Below are positions 25,708 to 33,713 of a stretch of DNA of 64,000 bases, in pieces (the first letter of the stretch is position 1; the number at the start of each line of letters is the position of its first letter). Both the position numbers and the translations under genes were made by a program. Source of the DNA: PCPOR2b sp965220385 (lineage in GTDB: Bacteria > Poribacteria > WGA-4E > PCPOR2b); contig OZ244825.1 in assembly GCA_965220385.1 (NCBI GenBank), positions 3,782,001 through 3,846,000 of the forward strand. Reading direction: 5' to 3'. The notes beneath the pieces were generated by a model that had not been told where the DNA came from, searched no databases, and worked only from the letters and a program-made list of their open reading frames with translations.

Positions 25708-27459
25708 ATGCGTGACAAGAACGATAGAAGGCGACCTGAGACGATACCAGAAGACGACTTTCGGCTATTTGACGACTTTGAGGACGAAATTGAAGACGAT
25801 GAGGATCAGGTGGGCACCCCTCGTTCCCTGATGTTAGTGGATCGACTCATTTATACTACCCAAGAGGACGATCGCCGGCGACCATTGCTGTTTCAACTTC
25901 GGCGGGCAATTGTGGAAGATGAAATGACCTTCCAAGAAGCGAGGGAAGCCATCGTCGAAATGCAGGAGACAATCGAAAAGTTGACCTCCCCTGCGAACCG
26001 GATCGGGACGCTGCTCGGAATGCCGAAAAAGGAGGTTGCTCACGTCATTATCGGGGGATCCGAATACTATGCAAATATTGACCCACAACTGGATCCCGCA
26101 GCCCTCAAAATTGGCTTTAGTGTACTCCTTAATGACGCTTACGTTATCGTCGGTGAATTGGGATATAACACCTCTGGATCCATCGCGAAAATCGCTGATC
26201 TGATGCCTGACGGGCGGCTGCGTGTTGGCGGTGAACCCGCCGGATTGCAATCGATTATTTTGCAACGCTCCACCGATTTAGCCAATGCAAAACTTAAAGT
26301 CGGCGACGAAATCCGCATGGACCCGAACTCCAAAGTAGCACTAGAACGCTTAGAAATACAAGAAGCGCAGGATTACTACCTCGAAGCTGTGCCAGACCTG
26401 CCTTGGTCGAAGGTAGGCGGATTAGACGATACCATTGAACTCATAAAAGATACCATCGAACTTCCTATTTTACATCCAAAACTCTTCGATACATTTCAAT
26501 ACGCGCCCCCAAAAGGTTTTCTCCTACACGGTCCACCGGGTTGTGGAAAAACACTCATTGGGAAGGCAACAGCACACAATCTGACACAACGCTTGAGCGA
26601 AGAGGAAGGGGCTGAGGTGGAAGGATGTTTCCTCCACATCAAGGGACCCGAAATCTTGAATATGTGGCTTGGCGAGTCAGAGCGCAAAGTCCGTGAAATC
26701 TTCCAGATAGCGCGTGAAAAGAGCAAAGAAGGTTACCTGCCCTTTGTATTTATTGACGAAGCAGAATCGATCTTAGGAACGCGCCGTTCATTCCGCTCTC
26801 ATAACATCTCCAATACCGTAGTCCCGATGTTCTGTGCTGAGATGGACGGGATTGAGTCCTTGCAGGATGTCGTAATCATCCTCGCAACGAACCGCCCCGA
26901 TCTTATTGATCCTGCGATTTTACGCCCCGGCAGAATTGATCGGAAGATTAAAGTCACCCGTCCTGATAAAGAGGCATCGCAGGCGATTTTCCGCATTTAT
27001 CTCACACCAGATTTACCGCTCCACCCAGAAGTCCTTGATGCTCACAACGGCGATGCAGAGGCAGCAGTCTCCTATCTCATTGATCAGGTCACCGATGAAC
27101 TGTTCCAACGGAATGAAGACAACAGATTTTTGGAGGTCGCCCTCCGAAGCGGCCGTCGCGATACTATATACCGTGGCGATCTATGTAGCGGCGCTATTGT
27201 CGATTCCATTGTCCAACGCGCAAAAGAGTCCGCAATCAAACGTGCGATAGAAGGCACCACAGATGGGGTTGGCATTCGGGTTGAAGACCTGTTGGAAGGC
27301 GCATTGTCAGAATATCGCGAGAACGATATCTTCCCCCCGACAGACACCGTCGAGGATTGGCTTAAGCTACTCGATTACGACCCAGAAAACGTCGTCAAAG
27401 TCACCCCAATCCGTCCAGAAAAATCAACGCGCAGAAAAGCTGCGAGCAGCGTGATTTAG
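25708..27459 (+). CDS. mpa: Proteasome-activating ATPase (Mpa/ARC)
   Basis: 583 residues from the ATG at 25708 (GAGGAGGGG precedes it by about 7 nt; the longer TTG frame has no advantage). Order: acidic N-terminal tail (EDDFRLFDDFEDEIEDDEDQ), a predicted coiled coil (FQEAREAIVEMQETIEKL, about 75-92), double OB region, and the AAA+ module with Walker A GPPGCGKT (275-282), Walker B FVFIDEAE (346-353) and the sensor segment ILATNRPDLIDPAILRPGRID. This ATPase unfolds tagged proteins and feeds them to the 20S core. It ends KAASSVI and therefore lacks the penultimate-Tyr (GQYL/hydrophobic-Tyr) motif by which actinobacterial Mpa docks on the core. It is the first gene of the cluster. Confidence 0.93.
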   Translation: MRDKNDRRRPETIPEDDFRLFDDFEDEIEDDEDQVGTPRSLMLVDRLIYTTQEDDRRRPLLFQLRRAIVEDEMTFQEAREAIVEMQETIEKLTSPANRIGTLLGMPKKEVAHVIIGGSEYYANIDPQLDPAALKIGFSVLLNDAYVIVGELGYNTSGSIAKIADLMPDGRLRVGGEPAGLQSIILQRSTDLANAKLKVGDEIRMDPNSKVALERLEIQEAQDYYLEAVPDLPWSKVGGLDDTIELIKDTIELPILHPKLFDTFQYAPPKGFLLHGPPGCGKTLIGKATAHNLTQRLSEEEGAEVEGCFLHIKGPEILNMWLGESERKVREIFQIAREKSKEGYLPFVFIDEAESILGTRRSFRSHNISNTVVPMFCAEMDGIESLQDVVIILATNRPDLIDPAILRPGRIDRKIKVTRPDKEASQAIFRIYLTPDLPLHPEVLDAHNGDAEAAVSYLIDQVTDELFQRNEDNRFLEVALRSGRRDTIYRGDLCSGAIVDSIVQRAKESAIKRAIEGTTDGVGIRVEDLLEGALSEYRENDIFPPTDTVEDWLKLLDYDPENVVKVTPIRPEKSTRRKAASSVI

Positions 27460-27471
27460 GGTGAAGCGTTT

Positions 27472-28995
27472 ATGCAAAGACTTTTTGGAATCGAAACCGA
27501 ATACGGAATCACGTTAGAGTCAGAGGAACACGTTGATCCCGTCAACCAATCTGTCGAATTGATTAAGAGTTACCGGCAGGACGATTTTCGACCGATGTGG
27601 GATTATAGCGGCGAAGACCCGTTCCAAGACGAGCGTGGTTTCCGTGCAAAAGCCTTGCAGGAACACCCCGACGAGTTGGAACACCAGAAAGCCGACCGCC
27701 AGCGCAACCTCTCCTTCGCTGAAATCAAGAGCGATTTGATCCTGACCAACGGCGCCCGTTTATATAACGACCACGCCCACCCCGAATACTCCACTCCAGA
27801 ATGTTGCAGCCTTTTTCAATTGGTCGCCCACGATAAAGCGGGGGAGCGCATACTTCAGCAGTGTGCGATAAGACGAAGCGAAAAATTAGGCAAGCGTGTC
27901 CTACTGTACAAAAATAACACCGACTTCCATGGCCACAGCTACGGCTGCCACGACAATTACCTGATGTCGCGGGATATTCCCTTTGACGACCTTAAAGCGG
28001 GTATCATGCCGTTTTTTGTGACGCGCCAGATCTTTGCCGGGACGGGAAAGGTGGGAATCGAAACCGAATCAGGATTGACCTCCGCCGGTTTTTTCCAGAT
28101 TGCACAACGATCCGACTTTTTCCATGTCGAGGTCAGCGTCGATACCATGCACAACCGCCCGATTGTGAACACGCGCGACGAACCGCACGCAGATCCAGCA
28201 AAATATCGTCGGCTACACGGCATTGTCGGTGATGCCAATATGTCAGAATACGCGACAGCGCTCAAGGTTGGCACAACCGCACTCGTCATCGATCTTATTG
28301 AGCAGAAGCGCGTCCCCGGTTGGTTCGCCTTGCAAAACCCACTCCACGCGATTAAGGAAATCTCCCGTGACCAGACCTATCAGTGGCGGTTCAAATTAGC
28401 CAACGGTAAGAGTATTTCCGCAATTGATTTGCAGCGAGAATATCTCGCGCTCGCCCAAAAGCACCTCAACGGCGAACGCGACGATACCGACTGGGTCCTC
28501 GTTGAGTGGGAATCTACTCTCAATGCGCTCGAAAAAGACCCAATGGATCTCGCAGATCGGTTGGATTGGGTCGCCAAGAAATGGCTATTGGAAACGTTTA
28601 TTGATGAGGAAGGGCTTACTTGGGACGACCCGTGGCTACAGAGCCTCGATCTCGAATATCACAACATCGATCAGGAGGCGGGGTTATATTATGAACTTGA
28701 AGCCAGCGGATTGGTGCGTAGGCTTGTCACCGACCAACAGGTTGAAAGCGCTATCCACAATCCACCTGCCGATACCCGCGCATATTTTCGAGGCAAATCG
28801 TTGGACAAATTCCGTTCACAAGTCAAATCGATCCAATGGGATAACGTGACGTTTAACCTAAAGGGCAAAAGAAGCCCAGTCTCGGTGAGCATGAATCAAC
28901 TCGCGGATGCAGAGATGGCAGAAAAGTACAATCGCATCCTCGACCAAGCGCAGACGGTTGAAGCGTTAGTTGAAAATTTAGAACTTACCAAATAA
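27472..28995 (+). CDS. dop: Dop-type depupylase/deamidase (UBact system)
   Basis: 507 residues. Carboxylate-amine ligase fold of the Pup ligase family: FGIETEYGI at the start (metal-binding Glu) and NGARLYNDHAHPEYSTPE (93-110) with Asp100 in the catalytic position, the form that marks Dop rather than PafA. NTRDEPHADPAKYRRLH and NMSEYATALKVGTTALVIDLIE are further family blocks. Dop removes the modifier from substrates and, where the modifier ends in Gln, deamidates it. The gene starts 12 nt after mpa and is followed by UBact. Confidence 0.93.
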   Translation: MQRLFGIETEYGITLESEEHVDPVNQSVELIKSYRQDDFRPMWDYSGEDPFQDERGFRAKALQEHPDELEHQKADRQRNLSFAEIKSDLILTNGARLYNDHAHPEYSTPECCSLFQLVAHDKAGERILQQCAIRRSEKLGKRVLLYKNNTDFHGHSYGCHDNYLMSRDIPFDDLKAGIMPFFVTRQIFAGTGKVGIETESGLTSAGFFQIAQRSDFFHVEVSVDTMHNRPIVNTRDEPHADPAKYRRLHGIVGDANMSEYATALKVGTTALVIDLIEQKRVPGWFALQNPLHAIKEISRDQTYQWRFKLANGKSISAIDLQREYLALAQKHLNGERDDTDWVLVEWESTLNALEKDPMDLADRLDWVAKKWLLETFIDEEGLTWDDPWLQSLDLEYHNIDQEAGLYYELEASGLVRRLVTDQQVESAIHNPPADTRAYFRGKSLDKFRSQVKSIQWDNVTFNLKGKRSPVSVSMNQLADAEMAEKYNRILDQAQTVEALVENLELTK

Positions 28996-29032
28996 AACCC
29001 CCAAATCTATTCTCTTACAGGAGGTTATTACC

Positions 29033-29230
29033 ATGACAGCACAACATTTGATTTATCTACGCGATCGGATTCAAAGACCGGTGAAACCGACGGGACCGGA
29101 CGACGGCGGAGACGATGACGGTCCCAAACGTCCGGATGTCACCAGACCGGACACGAGAAATCTGGTTAGACGGATGCGCCGCGTCGATAAAGACCAATCC
29201 AGGCGTTATCGCCAACGAACAGGTGAGTAA
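29033..29230 (+). CDS. ubact: UBact, ubiquitin-like/Pup-like protein modifier
   Basis: 65 residues, highly charged and disorder-prone, with a Gly/Asp-rich middle (GPDDGGDDDGPKRPD) and the conserved UBact C-terminal block (TRPDTRNLVRRM, then RYRQRTGE). The last residue is Glu, so it ends in the conjugation-competent form without deamidation. UBact is the described Pup homologue of several Gram-negative phyla, attached through its C-terminal Glu side chain to lysines of target proteins by PafA. AGGAGG lies 9 nt before the ATG, one of the strongest ribosome sites here. Position between dop and prcB is diagnostic. Confidence 0.93.
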   Translation: MTAQHLIYLRDRIQRPVKPTGPDDGGDDDGPKRPDVTRPDTRNLVRRMRRVDKDQSRRYRQRTGE

Positions 29231-29233
29231 CCC

Positions 29234-30043
29234 ATGACAAATCACAAGGGGAATTTCCTCGACCTCTTGAAAGCGAACGAGTGCCAGATTCAACTGGATC
29301 TTCCCGCAACATCTGGAAATGGGGCTTCGCCTGCCATACAAGAAACAGAAGGCACCACTGTCCTTGCCGTGCGTTATAAGGATGGCGTCCTCATCGCTGG
29401 AGACCGACGGGCAACGGCGGGTAATGTCGTCATGTATGACCGCGCGGACAAGCTGCTCCAGATTGACGAGCACTCCGTTCTCGCGATCGCAGGCTCTCCT
29501 GCCATGGCTTATGAAATGGCGCGGGTTCTCGAACATTCGTTCCAATATTTCCGCCGAAGCCAACTCCAAGAATTGAGCCTCGAAGGTAAACTGCGCACCC
29601 TCTCCCGCCTAATTCGCGAAAATCTGCCTATGACATTGCAAGGCATCGGGGGCGTGATACCGATCTTTGCGATCTACGATCTGCTGAACGAAGATGAAAA
29701 CGGCGGCAAAATATTCTTCTACGACGCGCTCGGTGCCCATTTCGAGAGCGCCGATTTTGCGACGTCCGGATCCGGCTCCGTGTGGATTCGTGGAATCTTG
29801 TTCCATCAGAATCGTTGGGGCGAGAAGCCACTTGCTGACATGGACGAACAAGAGGCGACTGTTACCGTTTTGCGCCTACTCGATGCAGCGGCAGAATATG
29901 ACTCGGCAACGAGCGGTTATAACCCAAAATCAAATATCTATCCAACCGTAAAAACAATTACGAAGGACGGAATTCAAGATCTCTCTGTTGAAAGACTCCA
30001 GGAGATTTATGCTGAATCTGTAGAGACAACCTATGCTAGATGA
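29234..30043 (+). CDS. prcB: 20S proteasome beta subunit
   Basis: 269 residues: a 40-residue propeptide ending in ETEG, then the mature N-terminus TTVLAV with catalytic Thr41. Counting from that threonine, Asp17 (AGDRRAT) and Lys33 (YDRADK) are exactly in the catalytic positions, so the subunit is active after autocleavage. SGSGS (about 182-186) is the conserved Ser-rich motif near the active site. Starts 3 nt after the UBact stop and overlaps prcA by 11 nt, which suggests translational coupling and equal production of the two subunits. Confidence 0.94.
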   Translation: MTNHKGNFLDLLKANECQIQLDLPATSGNGASPAIQETEGTTVLAVRYKDGVLIAGDRRATAGNVVMYDRADKLLQIDEHSVLAIAGSPAMAYEMARVLEHSFQYFRRSQLQELSLEGKLRTLSRLIRENLPMTLQGIGGVIPIFAIYDLLNEDENGGKIFFYDALGAHFESADFATSGSGSVWIRGILFHQNRWGEKPLADMDEQEATVTVLRLLDAAAEYDSATSGYNPKSNIYPTVKTITKDGIQDLSVERLQEIYAESVETTYAR

Positions 30044-30827
30044 ACCATATCGGTGGCTTGAAGCCGTTAATAACCGACGCGACTATATCGAAGACCAACT
30101 TCGCGGTGGCAGTCCCGTCGTCGGGCTAAGATACGAAGATGGCCTTTTACTTGTGACCATTGGACGAGGACAACGTAAAATCTTTGAGGTACACGACCGA
30201 ATCGCACTCTCAGCTATAGGACATAGTGCCGATATTGAACGGCTGCGTATGATGGCAACTGACACCGCATCCGTACAAGGTTTTCAGAGTTCAGTTGATG
30301 ACGTTACCCTCCATCGCTTGACAAATTTCGTGCTGGGACCCACTATCAAACAATCCTTTGAAGCCATCTTTGGCTCCGCCTACATCATTAAAATGCTATT
30401 GGCGGAACTCGGTGTGCACGGTGAGGGTGATGGATTTGTCGCCCTGAACTACGATGGCACCCTACAATCGAATCCAGATAGGGAAGTTATCGGCGGCACC
30501 CACGAAGCCGAAACGGCGATGCAGAATTACCTGTCTGCCGCTGACACGTCCGGGTCTTCGCTTACCGATTCCTTGCAGTTGGCGTTAGAAACTTGGGTCG
30601 TTGGTTGGGAGTTGGGACTGCAACAAACGGAGGCGGATTCAGATGAGGACGGGAACGAAGGTTCGGAATTGACCACGGACAAAGAACGGCTACACGAAGT
30701 CCTTAAAGATGAATTGCAGACAGGAGAAATTGAAGGGGCGGTATTGGAAACTTCGCGTCGGACCAATAGCAAGTTTCGCCTTTTGACTTCGGACGAAATT
30801 GATGCAGCCATCGCAGACTGGCTTTGA
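30033..30827 (+). CDS. prcA: 20S proteasome alpha subunit
   Basis: 264 residues with the alpha-type pattern: a short N-terminal helix region (MLDEPYRWLEAVNNRRDYIEDQLRGGSPVVGLRYEDGLLLVT), no Thr nucleophile, and RKIFEVHDRIALSAIGHSADIERLR. The last roughly 60 residues form an acidic tail (EADSDEDGNEGSELTTDKERLHEVLKDELQ) longer than expected for a core alpha subunit. Overlaps prcB by 11 nt. No ribosome site is needed beyond coupling. Confidence 0.9.
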   Translation: MLDEPYRWLEAVNNRRDYIEDQLRGGSPVVGLRYEDGLLLVTIGRGQRKIFEVHDRIALSAIGHSADIERLRMMATDTASVQGFQSSVDDVTLHRLTNFVLGPTIKQSFEAIFGSAYIIKMLLAELGVHGEGDGFVALNYDGTLQSNPDREVIGGTHEAETAMQNYLSAADTSGSSLTDSLQLALETWVVGWELGLQQTEADSDEDGNEGSELTTDKERLHEVLKDELQTGEIEGAVLETSRRTNSKFRLLTSDEIDAAIADWL

Positions 30828-30837
30828 TACGACACTC

Positions 30838-30928
30838 ATGTTAAGAAATCGTGCAATAGAAACCGAGTTTTTTCTTCAAAACTCGGTTTCTCTTTGTGCT
30901 TTGCACCCTCTTTTTATATGAACCTAAC
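30838..30928. repeat. GAAACCGAG hairpin element, copy 3, inside the proteasome operon
   Basis: Located between prcA and pafA. Core stem GAAACCGAGTTTT/AAAACTCGGTTTC with the same outer arms as the other copies. It may attenuate transcription from the core-subunit genes into pafA. Confidence 0.75.
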
Positions 30929-30969
30929 ACAAATACGGACAAACCCCAGTTTGTCCCTGAGGCAAAACA

Positions 30970-32430
30970 GTGAGTAGACGTATTTTTGGTATCGAAACCG
31001 AATTCGGTTGTATGGCAGACTCGGATGGCTCTCTTGGCTCTTCGGAGGGGACAGCTGCGCTCGTGAGGGACTATATTTTTCACGAGCTGAAACTTGGCAT
31101 GTCGGATATGCACTACCGAGATTGGGGGGAACCGCCCGGCAACGGTGGATTTCTGTTCAACGGTGGTAGGCTCTATATCGACATGGGCCATCTTGAGTAT
31201 GCCACGCCGGAGTGTATCAGTCTCTTCGATCTAATCGCTTACGATAGAGCCATCGAGCAGCTAATCATCACGATCCTCGACGATGTCGGGCTGAAAGACG
31301 ATATCTCCTTCTTCAAAAACAACATCGATCACTTTACCGGAGCGACTTTCGGCTGCCACGAAAATTATCAACTCCGGCGGGACGTTCCCTTCTACAAAGT
31401 CGTCATTCCTACGCTGCTCCCGTTCTTTGTCACACGGCAGATTTTTGCTGGGGCGGGTCGTGTTGGCGGACACGAAGAGATCCTTGAATTCGGGGATTCC
31501 CATCATCGGCGTGACGATTTCGTGGGCTACCAGATCTCTCAGCGCGCGGATCACATCGTCACAGAAATCTACGAGTGGATACAGTTCAGCCGAGCGATCA
31601 TCAATACGCGGGACGAACCGCTCGGCGACTACACCAAGTATCGACGCCTCCATCTACTCGTCGGCGATTCCAACATGTCCGAATTTGCAGCGGCTTTGAA
31701 AGTTGGAACCACCTCGCTGATACTTGATCTTCTTGAGGATGGGCATCGTCCCCGCGATATGAGTTTAGTCAATCCGGTGCACGCTATTAAAGACATCTCG
31801 CGCGATCAGTCATTCCAGTGGATTGTCGAACTGGCTTCTGGCGGCACCATCTCAGCGATAGATCTGCAGCGTGAATACCTCGATCTTGCCCAAAAAGTCT
31901 TAGCAGGCAGGGATGATGATACAGACTGGGTATTGACCGAATGGGAAGCGGTTCTGAACGACTTGGAAGCAGACCCGGAACGTCTAATCGATCGCGTCGA
32001 TTGGGTGACAAAGAAATGGCTGCTTGAGGCTTTTATGGAAGAGGAAGGGTTGCAGTGGGATGATCCGTGGATCGAGAGTCTCGATCTTGAATACCACCAC
32101 CTCAACCAAGAGAAGGGATTGTACTACGAACTTGAGCGCGAAGGACATGTGAGACGGGTGACGACGGATGAACAGATTGAGGCGGCAATCCAAAATGCCC
32201 CTGAAAATACAAGGGCAAAAGCCCGTTCCTATGTAATGCGCTATCTGTCTCAGAATCGCTTGCCCTGTATTATCGATTGGAATCAGATCTATTTTTCGCA
32301 CGAAGAACCCTTTGAAATGAAAGATCCATTCGATACCTACGATGCGGAGGTCGAAGAACTGTTGAAGCGATTAAGCGAACAGCCTCGCCCGGTTTCAAGG
32401 CAGACACGCATCCGGCTAAGACGAGAGTGA
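30970..32430 (+). CDS. pafA: PafA-type UBact/Pup ligase
   Basis: 486 residues beginning at a GTG (30970; TGAGG lies about 7 nt upstream). FGIETEFGC at the start and NGGRLYIDMGHLEYATPEC (64-82) with Asp71 in the catalytic position are the PafA form of the ligase motif, clearly different from the Dop copy. It phosphorylates the C-terminal Glu of the modifier and joins it to substrate lysines. It aligns with Dop over most of its length and ends in an Arg-rich tail (RQTRIRLRRE). It is separated from prcA by 142 nt including the hairpin element, so it may be expressed at a different level from the rest. Confidence 0.93.
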   Translation: MSRRIFGIETEFGCMADSDGSLGSSEGTAALVRDYIFHELKLGMSDMHYRDWGEPPGNGGFLFNGGRLYIDMGHLEYATPECISLFDLIAYDRAIEQLIITILDDVGLKDDISFFKNNIDHFTGATFGCHENYQLRRDVPFYKVVIPTLLPFFVTRQIFAGAGRVGGHEEILEFGDSHHRRDDFVGYQISQRADHIVTEIYEWIQFSRAIINTRDEPLGDYTKYRRLHLLVGDSNMSEFAAALKVGTTSLILDLLEDGHRPRDMSLVNPVHAIKDISRDQSFQWIVELASGGTISAIDLQREYLDLAQKVLAGRDDDTDWVLTEWEAVLNDLEADPERLIDRVDWVTKKWLLEAFMEEEGLQWDDPWIESLDLEYHHLNQEKGLYYELEREGHVRRVTTDEQIEAAIQNAPENTRAKARSYVMRYLSQNRLPCIIDWNQIYFSHEEPFEMKDPFDTYDAEVEELLKRLSEQPRPVSRQTRIRLRRE

Positions 32431-32485
32431 GACAAGGAAATACAGAAAACTTTAAAATAAAAGAGAGACCTGAATTAGACAACAG

Positions 32486-32510
32486 GCGATGTCAATACAT
32501 CGCTTTTTTT
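32486..32510 (+). terminator. Rho-independent terminator of the proteasome operon
   Basis: Perfect 7-bp stem GCGATGT/ACATCGC with a CAAT loop followed by seven T residues. It lies 55 nt after pafA and 48 nt before era, closing the operon. Confidence 0.85.
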
Positions 32511-32558
32511 GTGCCACCAAATCAAGCCTCTTCCCCCAAATAGGCACGGACTCCTCAA

Positions 32559-33455
32559 ATGCAAAAACAAGCTTCATTCAAATCCGGTTACGTTAGCATC
32601 ATCGGTGAGCCAAATGTCGGAAAATCAACGCTGCTGAATGCGTTGATGGGCGAGAAACTCGCAATCGTCACACCCAAGCCGCAGACGACACGGAACCAGA
32701 TCACAGGAATTCTCACAACCGATTCTTACCAAGTCATCTTCTTAGACACGCCCGGAGTCCTTACCCCCAAATATCGCCTGCACGACCAGATGGTCAAAGC
32801 CGCATATAGTGCAATCATAGACGCAGACCTTGTACTCTACATGATCGATGCGAGCAGCCGAAACTCCGGCATCGAAGAAAAAATCCTCGACGCACTTAAA
32901 AAGGCTGCGCAGCCAGTCATACTTGTAATTAACAAAATCGATCTCATACCCAACCCAGCACTTCTACCAATTATCGCCAGCTATCAGGAAAAATTCCCTT
33001 TCTTGGAACTCATCCCGATCTCAGCAACAACGGGCGATGGAGTGTCCCACCTCCAAGAATCCGTTATCACGAACCTTCCCGAAGGTCCCGCCTATTTCCC
33101 GCCCGACCAGCTCAGTAACCTACCAGAACGGTTCTTTATCTCGGAAACGATACGAGAGCAGATTTTCCTCAGAACCAGCCAAGAGATTCCCTACGCCTCC
33201 AGCGTCGTGGTCGAAGAATTCAAAGAACGTCCAAACGGAAAGATCTACATCAGTGCGATGCTTTATGTTGAACGACAATCGCAGAAAGGGATCCTTGTGG
33301 GAAAAGGTGGTAAGACAATTAAAAGGATCGGTCAGCTTGCCCGTGCGGAGATTGAGGGGTTCTTGGACGCAACCGTATTTCTGGATTTGCGTGTGTCCGT
33401 TAAAGCGGATTGGCGACGCGATGAGCGGCAATTGAAGGATATGGGATACATCTAA
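32559..33455 (+). CDS. era: GTPase Era
   Basis: 298 residues, normal length for Era. G1 GEPNVGKST (about 17-25), G2 region TTRNQITGI, G3 DTPG (64-67), G4 NKID (about 128-131), G5 SAT near 155, and a C-terminal KH domain with GKGGKTIKRIGQLARAEIE. Era binds 16S rRNA and helps 30S assembly. The proteins needed around it (RNase III, YbeY, RecO) are not adjacent. Transcription probably starts within 32510-32558, since a terminator precedes it. The ribosome site is weak. Confidence 0.96.
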   Translation: MQKQASFKSGYVSIIGEPNVGKSTLLNALMGEKLAIVTPKPQTTRNQITGILTTDSYQVIFLDTPGVLTPKYRLHDQMVKAAYSAIIDADLVLYMIDASSRNSGIEEKILDALKKAAQPVILVINKIDLIPNPALLPIIASYQEKFPFLELIPISATTGDGVSHLQESVITNLPEGPAYFPPDQLSNLPERFFISETIREQIFLRTSQEIPYASSVVVEEFKERPNGKIYISAMLYVERQSQKGILVGKGGKTIKRIGQLARAEIEGFLDATVFLDLRVSVKADWRRDERQLKDMGYI

Positions 33456-33493
33456 AAAAACAGAAAAATATTGAAAAAAATCGGAAAAAGGGG

Positions 33494-33522
33494 TTGAACT
33501 CATCTTGATTTTTTGATAGACT
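33494..33522 (+). promoter_or_regulatory. Candidate promoter upstream of the DnaA-like gene
   Basis: TTGAAC (33494-33499), 17-nt spacer, TAGACT (33517-33522). About 190 nt before the DnaA-like start. The rest of 33456-33713 has no other recognisable feature and no cluster of DnaA boxes. Confidence 0.35.
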
Positions 33523-33713
33523 ATAACCCTACCCAGATTGCCTCCTCAATTTTATTGTAGTAGACGACAAAACCCCAAGTAACTTTTCGATCAACATGTT
33601 ATAACATTACGCAACGAAAGCGCGATTCCACTCGCCCCTACCTAGGCGTCTTTGCAACATTTGGATCCAGATTTAGTATCAGCAAAAGATATTTAATCCC
33701 CAATCATAGGACA

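Noticed and set aside
24192..25708. Possible functional link of the JAB-domain RadC to the proteasome operon
   Set aside because: RadC is on the opposite strand, separated by repeats and a promoter, and has the ordinary RadC HhH layout; adjacency alone is not evidence.
30841..31191. A minus-strand frame ending in repeat-derived residues
   Set aside because: It covers the hairpin element and is antisense to the start of pafA; not a gene.
33456..33713. Replication origin upstream of the DnaA-like gene
   Set aside because: No cluster of DnaA boxes and no clear AT-rich unwinding element is visible; only a candidate promoter.
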